This document shows, piece by piece, positions 53,115-59,942 of a stretch of DNA of 59,942 bases (within the stretch, counting starts at the first letter, position 1; each line of letters begins with the position of its first letter). The notes under the pieces are model-generated. The model was given only the letters and a program-made list of their open reading frames with translations. It had not been told where the DNA came from and did not search any database. The stretch covers positions 1 through 59,942 of the forward strand of contig JAUSBL010000012.1 in NCBI GenBank assembly GCA_030658975.1, given 5' to 3'. Source of the DNA: Candidatus Latescibacterota bacterium (GTDB lineage Bacteria > Krumholzibacteriota > Krumholzibacteriia > LZORAL124-64-63). Made by a program: the position numbers and the translations under genes.

Positions 53115-56100
53115 TCAGTCGACGGCGACGAGCCGGCCGGGCCCGCGGTCGCCCGCCACACCCGTGAACAGCAGCAGGCAGCGGACCGGTCGCTCCGGAT
53201 CGCAGGCGCGCAGCGCCTCGCGGTAGGCCTTCATCTGGGCGCGGTAGTGTGCGACGACCGGCTCGAGGCCCGTCGCGTCCACGCGGTTGGTCTTGTAGTC
53301 CACGACGACGATCTCCCGGTCGTCGATCCGCAGCAGATCGACGACGCCCAGCAGCTGGCGCTCGGGGCCGTCGCCGAGGCGCGGCAGACGCGCCATGACC
53401 GCGGCCTCGCACAGCACGCGGCCGCAGGCGGGGCGGAAGATCGCGTCGTGTTCGGGGTTGGCGAAGACCGCGGCGGCTTCCGCGTGGGCGGGGCCGTCGC
53501 CGCGCGGCATCGCGCCGCCTTCGACGGCGAGCTGGAGCCAGCGGTGCACGGCGGTGCCGTGGGCCAGGGCGGCGTCGCGGCGGGCTTCGGCCTCGGTGTC
53601 ATCGACGGCGCCGTCGGCGGTCTCCGGGGCGAGCAGCCCCGCTTCGGGCGTCGTGTCGCCGGGCGTCGTGTCGCCGATTGCTGACGCCGAGGGGGACACC
53701 GTCTCGATCAGCGGCGCCCAGCCGGTCGGCTCCCAGAGCGACGGGCCGGCGGCGGGTGCGGCGCCCGCCGTCGCCGGCGCGGCGGCGTCGCCGGCCGCCA
53801 GATCGTCGGGCAGAGGATCGAGGCCGCGCTGGCTCGCGGCCAGCCAGCCCAGGAAGCTCGGCCCGTGCGAGTTGCGCTCGGGCGCCGCGCCCAGGACCAC
53901 GAGCTCGTCGCGGGCGCGGGTCATCGCCACGTACAGCAGGTTCGCCAGCTCGCGCCGCTGCTCCTGCAGCCGGCGGGTCGCGGCGGCCGCCAGGGCCGTG
54001 CCGGCTCCGACCCCGTCGTCGTCGCGGTGCTGCTTGCGGATGCCCTGGACCAGGGCGCCGCCGCCCGCAGGCCCGCCGCCGAGCACGAGCGTCGTTTCCT
54101 CGCGCGTCATGGGGTCGGCGGCGTCGACCAGCAGCACGCAGGGCGCTTCGAGGCCCTTGGCGCCGTGGATCGTCATCATCCGCACGCGGCCGTGCTCGGT
54201 GTCCGGCAGCACCGCCTCTTCCTGGTCCTCCCGCAGGGCGGCGTTCTCGACCGTCTTGAGGAAGGTGCGCAGCGACGGGAAGGCCGTCTGTTCGTGCGCC
54301 AGCGCGAGGTCGTGCAGGCGCAGCAGATTGTAGCGGGCCTGCTCGCCCAGCGCCTCCGCGAAGCGGACGGGCGCCTCCGTCTCGCGCAGGATGCGCCGCA
54401 GCAGCCGGTGGGCCGGGACGTGCCCCACGGCCCGCAGCCAGCCTTGCAACATTTCGGCGGTCTCGGCCAGCGGCGAGCCGGCTGCGACTTCGCGCAACAC
54501 GTCCCACAACGAAGCCCGGCCCGTGCGCGCGCGGCGCCGGGCCAGCAGTTCCTGGAAGGCGCCCTCGTCGGCGCGCACCAGGGGCGAGCGCAGCACGCCG
54601 GCCAGCGCGGCGTCGTCGGTCGGGAAAACGAGCCAGCGCAGCAGCAGCAGCACGTCCTGCACCTCGCGGCTGCGCGCCAGGGCGCCGCGGCCGGCCGGCA
54701 CGATCGGGATGCCCGCCGCCCGGAACGCGGCCTCGTAGTGCTGCAGGTGGGTGCGCGTGCGCGACAGCACCAGCACGTCGCCGTAGCGGGCGGGCCGCAC
54801 GAGGCCGTCCTCGTGCACCTGCCCGGTGTCGAGGTAGCGCCGGATCACGCGCGCGGCCAGCGCCGCCGCCGCGGCGTGGCGCGAGCCATCGTCGCCGTCG
54901 CGGTCCTCGACCGGGGGCAGCAGCAGCACGCGGCCGGGCCCGTCCTGGCGGAACGGCGTCTGCCGCGCGGCGTCGACCTCGGCCTGGCCGGGCAGCAGGT
55001 CGCAGAGCGGCTCCGCCTGGAACAGTTCACCGACGGTGTCGACGATCTTCGGCAGGCTGCGGTAGTTCGTCGGCAGGGTCAGGGCCGGCTGATCAGTCCG
55101 GTCGCACAACCAGTCTTCGACCTCGGCGAAGATCCCCGGCTGCGCGCCGCGGAAGCCGTAGATGGACTGCTTGACGTCGCCCACGACGAAGACCGAGCGC
55201 GGACGCCCGTCCGCCGCCTCGCCCGCGACGAACTCCTGCGCGAACGTCTCGAGGATCTCCCCCTGGTTGCGGTTGGTGTCCTGGAACTCGTCGACCAGCA
55301 GGTGGTCGAGGCGCGCGTCGAGACGGTAGAGGATCCACGGCCCGATCTCCCCGTCGCGCACCAGGTCCCTGGTCAGGCGCTCGAGGTCGTGGAAGTCGAG
55401 GCAGCGGTCCCGCTCCTTCAGCGCGGCGTAATGGTCGAGCCCGCGCAGCCCGAAGCGCAACCGCAGCGCGTTGTGACGGTAGAGCTCGACCAGGCCGCGC
55501 CAGGCCGCCAGATCCTGCACGGGGCGCGCGGCGACGGCGTACGCGGCCTGGGCCTCGCCCTTGGTGGCTTTGCTGCCGCCGCGCGGCTTGCGGGGCGCGC
55601 CTTCCTTCGTCAGGGCGGTGCCGCACAGCTCATCCAGCGCGGCGGCGACGGACCCGCCGCCGTCGAGCGCGGCGGCGACCGCCAGGGCCCGGTCGCGGCG
55701 CTCCTGCATGTCGCTGGGGAGGCTCGTGCGGCTGCCCGCCGGCTCGGTCCGCTCGACGGCGTCCAGGCCGGCGGCGTAGTCGCGCGCGATCAGAGCGGCA
55801 GCAGCGCGCAACGATTCCAGCGACGGGTCGGGAGTCGCGGCCAGGGGCGTCCCCTGCAGCAGGTGGCGGGCGAGATCCTGCAGCAGGGGGGCGAGCAGGT
55901 CGGCCGATCGTCCGGCGGCGCTTGATTTCCAGGCTGGTCCGGCCACCCGCTCGCACCAGCGGTCCAGGTCGGGGCGGACGTGCTCGAACCCGCGCAGCAG
56001 CTTGCGCGCGGCGGCGGGATCGCCGGCCAGTTCCGCCAGGGCGGCGGCTTCGGCGGGATCGCGGCCGAGCTCGGCTTCGAGGCGCGCCAGCGCTTCGTCC

Positions 56101-56549
56101 CAGAGGTCGTCGGTGTTCTCCACGACGCGGAACGAGGGGTCGACGCCGGCCTCGTCGGCGAAGCGCTTCAAGAGCGTCTGGCAGAAGGTGTGGATCGTGC
56201 CCACCAGCAGGCCCGACGTGTCCTCCAGCACCTCCTCGAAGAGCAGGGCGGCGCGCTCGACCATCTCCGGCGCCGGGGGCTCGCCGAGCAGGTCGGTGAG
56301 CAGCGCGACCAGACCGTCGCGGTCCTTGCGGGCCAGGACTCCCAGACGCGCGCGCAGGCGGTCGCGGATCTCGACCGCCGCCTTGCGCGTGAAGGTCAGC
56401 GCCACGACGCTCTTCAGCGGGGCGCGCACCAGCAGCAACCGCACGATGCGATCGACCAGGACCTTGGTCTTGCCCGAACCGGCCGAGGCCCGCAGCGGTA
56501 CCGACAGCGCGGGATCCGCCGCCAGGCGCTGGACGAGGTCCGCGTTCAT
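53115..56549 (-). CDS. addA: AddA-type ATP-dependent helicase/nuclease
   Basis: 1144 aa, SF1 UvrD-like. Walker A ASAGSGKT (21-28), FTRKAAVEIRDRLRARLG motif, Walker B LVDEFQDTNRNQ, GDVKQSIYGFRGAQPG, TIHGAKGLEAPCVLLVD, and LLYVAMTRARDELVVLG. The C-terminal PD-(D/E)xK nuclease is seen in LLGVVDLLRIDDREIVVVDY followed by KTNRVD. With AddB it resects double-strand breaks in place of RecBCD. Starts at ATG 56549, overlapping the addB stop by 4 nt. Confidence 0.94.
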   Translation of the reverse strand: MNADLVQRLAADPALSVPLRASAGSGKTKVLVDRIVRLLLVRAPLKSVVALTFTRKAAVEIRDRLRARLGVLARKDRDGLVALLTDLLGEPPAPEMVERAALLFEEVLEDTSGLLVGTIHTFCQTLLKRFADEAGVDPSFRVVENTDDLWDEALARLEAELGRDPAEAAALAELAGDPAAARKLLRGFEHVRPDLDRWCERVAGPAWKSSAAGRSADLLAPLLQDLARHLLQGTPLAATPDPSLESLRAAAALIARDYAAGLDAVERTEPAGSRTSLPSDMQERRDRALAVAAALDGGGSVAAALDELCGTALTKEGAPRKPRGGSKATKGEAQAAYAVAARPVQDLAAWRGLVELYRHNALRLRFGLRGLDHYAALKERDRCLDFHDLERLTRDLVRDGEIGPWILYRLDARLDHLLVDEFQDTNRNQGEILETFAQEFVAGEAADGRPRSVFVVGDVKQSIYGFRGAQPGIFAEVEDWLCDRTDQPALTLPTNYRSLPKIVDTVGELFQAEPLCDLLPGQAEVDAARQTPFRQDGPGRVLLLPPVEDRDGDDGSRHAAAAALAARVIRRYLDTGQVHEDGLVRPARYGDVLVLSRTRTHLQHYEAAFRAAGIPIVPAGRGALARSREVQDVLLLLRWLVFPTDDAALAGVLRSPLVRADEGAFQELLARRRARTGRASLWDVLREVAAGSPLAETAEMLQGWLRAVGHVPAHRLLRRILRETEAPVRFAEALGEQARYNLLRLHDLALAHEQTAFPSLRTFLKTVENAALREDQEEAVLPDTEHGRVRMMTIHGAKGLEAPCVLLVDAADPMTREETTLVLGGGPAGGGALVQGIRKQHRDDDGVGAGTALAAAATRRLQEQRRELANLLYVAMTRARDELVVLGAAPERNSHGPSFLGWLAASQRGLDPLPDDLAAGDAAAPATAGAAPAAGPSLWEPTGWAPLIETVSPSASAIGDTTPGDTTPEAGLLAPETADGAVDDTEAEARRDAALAHGTAVHRWLQLAVEGGAMPRGDGPAHAEAAAVFANPEHDAIFRPACGRVLCEAAVMARLPRLGDGPERQLLGVVDLLRIDDREIVVVDYKTNRVDATGLEPVVAHYRAQMKAYREALRACDPERPVRCLLLFTGVAGDRGPGRLVAVD

Positions 56550-59500
56550 GACGCGCCTCCCGTCGCCGCAGCGGTGATCTCGTCGATGCGGCAGGCCCCT
56601 CGCCAGGCGCAGTAGCGGCAGGGCGCGTCCTGCGCGTCGGGATCCTCGCCTCCGGGCAGCAGAGGATAGGCCGCGTCGCGATCGGCCATCGCCAGGGCGG
56701 CGGTCAGGACCGTGCGGCCGTCGCGCGTCAGGTCATGGTCGGGGCCGAGTTGCGGTTCCGCGGGGAGGTCGACCTCGCCCGGTTTCAGGCTGTAGTAGGC
56801 GCCGACGATCCCTTTGTCGGCGGGGACGCCGGCGACGCCGCCCAGGCGCACGGCCAGGGCGTAGAGGGACAGCTGCAGATCCTCGCCTTCGCGGACGGAC
56901 TTCTTCGACGGCAGCGCGCCGGTCTTGTAGTCGATGACCTGGACCGTCGCGCCGTCGCGCGAGACGTCGGCGCGGTCGAGTCGCCCGGTCACCGAGATGG
57001 TTGCGTCCTGCGCCGGCACGTCCGGCAGGTCGGCGGCTCCCTGCTGCGCCAGCCAGTCGCGCAGGGCGCCGAGCGTGAACGCGAAGCCGGCTTCCAGCGC
57101 GCGGGGTTGCCAGGCGGCGGCGCGGTCCAGCTCGATCCCGACGATCCGCTCGCCCAGGGCCAGGAACGACGCTTCCCAGAGGCGACGCTGCGGCAGATCG
57201 CCGAGCCGCACGGCGAAGGCCTCGCCGGCGGCCGCGGCCAGGGCGCGCCGGCTGGCGTCGGCGCGGCCGGCCTGCAGGCTGCGTCGTCCCTCGCCGCCCT
57301 CCTTCAGGAAGCGGGCGAGCGCGTCGTGGACGATGCTGCCGTAGTCCTTGCGCTGCAGCTCGTCCAGGATGCGTTCCTCCTCGCGCAGTTCGTAGCCGCG
57401 CTCCAGCAGGAAGCGGTACGGGCAGCCGCGCCACGTCTGCAGGGCGGTGTGGCTGATCGTCGCCAGCGGCAGGGTGGGCGCCAGCACGCGCCGGTCCGCC
57501 GGTTCGCGGCGGAAGCGGTCCTGCGCGGCGGCGATGGCGACGGCGTCGGGCGCCGCCCGGCGCCAGGGCGCCGGCGTGGCCGCGGCGCGCGGATCCTGCG
57601 GCAGCGCCAGCAGCAGGCGGCCGACCAGCGGCGACGGCAGCACGGGCCGGCCCTCGCGCTCGCGCGACCAGGTGACGGCCACGCGGCGGCCGCCGTGGAG
57701 CAGGCGCAGGAACAGCTCCGCGTCCAGACCCAGATCCCAGCGCCAGTCGGGCAGGCCGTGGCGTTCGCGCCAGCGCCGGCCCAGCAGCAGCGTGCGGCGG
57801 CGCGGCTCGTCCGGGAACACGCCCTCGTTCATGCCGGCCAGCACCAGCAGATCGGCGTGCTCGAGCCGCGCCTCAAGAAGTCCGGTCACCTGGACCGGCA
57901 GGTGCAGCTTGCGGTGGGGGCGGATCTGGATCTGGGCGGTCTGGCGCGCCACGAGCGCGGTGAACTCGGCGGCGGTCAGCGGCGGCAGCGCCGCGTCCGC
58001 GGCGGCGAGGTCGTCGAGCAGACCGGCCAGCGCCGCGCGGGCGGGCGCGGCGACGGCGGCCGCCCGATCGAAGGCGTGGTCGGGCGCCGCCTCAGCCCAG
58101 GCCGCGCGCAGGGCCGCGACGTGGCGGCCGAGAGGGGCGGGAGCGCCCGCGGCCAGCGCCGACAGGGGGGCCAGGACACGCTCGAGATCGTCGACCAGTT
58201 CGCTCAACTGCGGCCGCGCTTCGGGCCGGCGCAGGCGGTGGGCGTCGTCCCGCTCCGCGGCGCGTCGGCGCAGACCCGCCAGACCGGCGCCGGCCGCCTG
58301 GCCGCGCAGGACCTCTTTCTCGAAGGCGAGCGTGCGCCGCGCGTGGGCGGCGCGGTCGCGGCCGCAGGTGACGTGCGGGTGGGTCAGCAGTTCGAGCAGC
58401 GGCTCGTGGTGCAGACCGGTCTGGGCGGCGCGCAGCAGCTGCCAGGCCAGACGGCCGTCGGCGTGGGCGGACAGGGCGTCGCCGTCGGTGGCGTCGAGGT
58501 CGAGCCCGGCGTCGTTGAGCTGGTCGACGATGCGGCGAGCCAGGCCGCGGTCGGCCGTCGCCACGGTGATGCGGCTGCGCGGCGCGCTGCGCAGCTGCGC
58601 GATCACCAGGTCCGCGACCAGCAGGCTCTCCTGTTCGGGATCGGCGCACGGCCGCAGCAGCGGCGACGGCGCCGCCGCCAGCAGGTCCTCCGGATCGCCG
58701 AGCCCGTCCAGTCGCTCGGGATAGGGACGCGCGTCGCGCGGCGGCGATGGCGTCGCGTCGTCGGCGAGCAGATGGGCGACGAGGCGGTCGGGCGCGGCGG
58801 GGTGGGTCGGGGCGGCGGAGTCGCTGAACGAAGCCAGGAACAGCCGCGCGAGCGGCGATGCGCCGGGCGGTGACGAGACGAGGTGGGCGCGCCCGGCGCC
58901 CGCGGCGGCGGCGCGCAGCAGGCGTGCAGTCAGCGGCGCCAGGTCGGACACGCCCGCGACCACGAGATCGACGACGGGCGGGCCGGGCCATGGACCATCC
59001 TCCAGGGCGGCGACGACCTCGCGCTCGCGGTCGATGTCGTCGCGGGGAGCGGCGGCGCGATGGAGCCGCCAGGCTTCCGCAACGCGGGCTGCGTCGCGGG
59101 TCATGATCTCGCCGCCGGGCTCGTCCCCGTCTTCTGCGGCGACAGCCGCGGGGTCCAGGCCGTGCCGGCGCAACTCGTCGAAGAGGCGCACCAGCTCCTC
59201 GGCCAGGCCGGCGGCGGCGCCGGGCCGCTCGCGCACCCAGGAGGTCGCCGCCAGGTGAGGCGCGAGGGCCGCGGGTCGCAGGCGGCGCGTCACGGTCGGC
59301 GCCGCGTCGAGATCCAGGCGGCCGGCGAGATCGGCCACGAGCTGCCCCGGCGTCACGAGCCGCGGCAGCAGCAGGCCCGCGCGCCCGCTCTCCTCGAGCA
59401 GGGCGTGCCGCAGCGAGCCGCAGGCGCGCACGGCCGGCAGGACCACCAGGGCCGACGGCAGGTCGTAGCCGCATACCTCCAGCAGCAGGCGGGCGAGACC

Positions 59501-59551
59501 CGGCAGGAAGGGAGCGTCCAGGGGGAGTTCGTGACGGCGCCAGCGGATCAT
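56546..59551 (-). CDS. addB: AddB-type nuclease subunit
   Basis: 1001 aa. ATG 59551 chosen; the frame runs 59 codons upstream into sequence near the IS. The N-terminal part (LPSALVVLPAVRACGSLRHA, RLVTPGQLVADLAGRLDLDA) has the degenerate helicase fold but no Walker A, so it is probably ATP-inactive. The C-terminal nuclease has VQVIDYKTGALPSKKSVREG. Cys in TWRGCPYRFLLE plus CRYCAWRGAC at the end give the four-Cys [4Fe-4S] site known in AddB. Partner of addA (ATGA overlap). Confidence 0.92.
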   Translation of the reverse strand: MIRWRRHELPLDAPFLPGLARLLLEVCGYDLPSALVVLPAVRACGSLRHALLEESGRAGLLLPRLVTPGQLVADLAGRLDLDAAPTVTRRLRPAALAPHLAATSWVRERPGAAAGLAEELVRLFDELRRHGLDPAAVAAEDGDEPGGEIMTRDAARVAEAWRLHRAAAPRDDIDREREVVAALEDGPWPGPPVVDLVVAGVSDLAPLTARLLRAAAAGAGRAHLVSSPPGASPLARLFLASFSDSAAPTHPAAPDRLVAHLLADDATPSPPRDARPYPERLDGLGDPEDLLAAAPSPLLRPCADPEQESLLVADLVIAQLRSAPRSRITVATADRGLARRIVDQLNDAGLDLDATDGDALSAHADGRLAWQLLRAAQTGLHHEPLLELLTHPHVTCGRDRAAHARRTLAFEKEVLRGQAAGAGLAGLRRRAAERDDAHRLRRPEARPQLSELVDDLERVLAPLSALAAGAPAPLGRHVAALRAAWAEAAPDHAFDRAAAVAAPARAALAGLLDDLAAADAALPPLTAAEFTALVARQTAQIQIRPHRKLHLPVQVTGLLEARLEHADLLVLAGMNEGVFPDEPRRRTLLLGRRWRERHGLPDWRWDLGLDAELFLRLLHGGRRVAVTWSREREGRPVLPSPLVGRLLLALPQDPRAAATPAPWRRAAPDAVAIAAAQDRFRREPADRRVLAPTLPLATISHTALQTWRGCPYRFLLERGYELREEERILDELQRKDYGSIVHDALARFLKEGGEGRRSLQAGRADASRRALAAAAGEAFAVRLGDLPQRRLWEASFLALGERIVGIELDRAAAWQPRALEAGFAFTLGALRDWLAQQGAADLPDVPAQDATISVTGRLDRADVSRDGATVQVIDYKTGALPSKKSVREGEDLQLSLYALAVRLGGVAGVPADKGIVGAYYSLKPGEVDLPAEPQLGPDHDLTRDGRTVLTAALAMADRDAAYPLLPGGEDPDAQDAPCRYCAWRGACRIDEITAAATGGAS

Positions 59552-59646
59552 CGCGGCATGATAGACCCACAGCGGCGGGCGGCACAACCACGGTTCGCCG
59601 GCGGCGGCGCGGCGCCGTCGGAGAAATGAGTTGTGCCGCCGAAAAT

Positions 59647-59680
59647 ATGTCCGGCCCGGATCATGCCCCGAGCCGGACAT
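59647..59680. repeat. Inverted repeat over the transposase start
   Basis: ATGTCCGGC (59647-59655) and GCCGGACAT (59672-59680), a perfect 9-bp pair with a 16-nt loop. The right arm contains the first two bases of the transposase ATG, so in RNA the hairpin would hide the start codon; alternatively it is part of the IS end. Confidence 0.5.
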
Positions 59681-59942
59681 GCTCACCAACAATTCGGACT
59701 TCGTCCCACCCCACTGCCCCAACCCCAACTGCCCTTACCACAGGCAGTTAATCGCCGGCTGGCGCTTCAAGCGCATCGGCTACTTCCGTAGACAACTCAG
59801 CCCAACGCGTATCCAGCGGTTTCTCTGCCTCCACTGTCGCCGCTCCTTCAGCACCCAGACCTTCGCCACCTCCTATTGGCTCAAACGCCCCGACATCCTC
59901 CCACAACTGCTGACCAAGACCCTCGGCTGCATGGCCAACCGC
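59679..59942 (+). mobile_element. IS transposase, N-terminal part (runs off the edge)
   Basis: 88 codons from ATG 59679, continuing past the window. A zinc ribbon: Cys13/Cys18 (HCPNPNCPYH) and Cys50/Cys53 (RFLCLHCRRSFS), with the linking WRFKRIGYFRRQ and the downstream TQTFATSYWLKRPD. This is the DNA-binding head of IS1/ISNCY-like transposases (InsA-type ribbon); the catalytic part lies outside. Codon use with many C- and A-ending codons and lower GC than the neighbours fits a mobile gene. The other IS end is not visible. Confidence 0.75.

Noticed and set aside
1-59942. tRNA, rRNA, riboswitch, or CRISPR arrays
   Set aside because: No cloverleaf, GGTTCGAATCC-type T arm outside genes, rRNA motif, or repeat-spacer array was found by eye; a tRNAscan or Rfam search would be decisive.

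Overview
The window is about 60 kb of GC-rich DNA (roughly 70% G+C), densely packed in short operons, from a Gram-negative bacterium. Several things point to a member of the FCB group or one of its high-GC candidate phyla (the Krumholzibacteriota/Eisenbacteria type): two secreted proteins end in an NPFNP...DLxGxxVxxL...SGxYxxxL domain (FlgD-Ig/type IX-like sorting tail), there are Omp85/POTRA barrel proteins, a porin and lipoproteins, and there is an 11-gene nuo operon without nuoEFG. The phylum is an inference from gene style; no rRNA or tRNA is visible.

Left part (1-5.0 kb): the end of a YtcJ-type amidohydrolase; a lipoprotein joining an MliC-like domain to a COG3650-like domain; and a leftward operon of porin, FMN-binding protein and a PepSY-type membrane protein with BNR blades, headed by a near-palindromic Fur-box-like site. 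Next comes a secreted SGNH-like protein with a FlgD-type tail. From 5.5 to 17.2 kb a single rightward operon encodes NADH dehydrogenase-like complex I (nuoABCDHIJKLMN), followed by a thioredoxin-TPR protein. A degenerate C-terminal piece of a TonB-dependent receptor (17.28-17.5 kb) lies next to a large secreted subtilase (17.6-21.3 kb).

Middle part (21.6-36.9 kb): a leftward RND efflux operon (DUF2892 protein, TolC-like, membrane fusion protein, RND pump) has a perfect TTGACA-N16-TATAAT promoter whose spacer holds an AT-rich palindrome. Rightward from the same region run ispH, an ArsR-family regulator and rmuC. Convergent to these are an HDOD protein and selD. selD reads through an in-frame TGA exactly at the catalytic Cys/Sec position, so it is very probably a selenoprotein. 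It is followed upstream by an Omp85-like gene, two uncharacterised genes in tandem, a fumarylacetoacetase-family gene and hsp20.

Right part (37-60 kb): a second Omp85/POTRA protein with a flippase; a leftward surface-polysaccharide type cluster (GtrA, FAD amine-oxidase/UGM-like protein, polytopic glycosyltransferase-like protein); a tyrosine/homogentisate degradation operon (hppD, FAH, hmgA, flavin reductase-like); a repeat lipoprotein; an acyl-CoA synthetase; an EEP-family lipoprotein; a small unknown gene behind a convincing sigma-28 (FliA) type promoter; the addAB nuclease-helicase pair; and, at the right edge, the start of an IS transposase with a zinc ribbon.

The most interesting items are the selenocysteine SelD, the sigma-28-driven unknown gene, the ArsR-style promoter/operator of the efflux operon, the Fur-box redox operon with its PepSY/BNR hybrid protein, the TonB-receptor remnant, and the two-gene unknown module at 34.2-35.4 kb.
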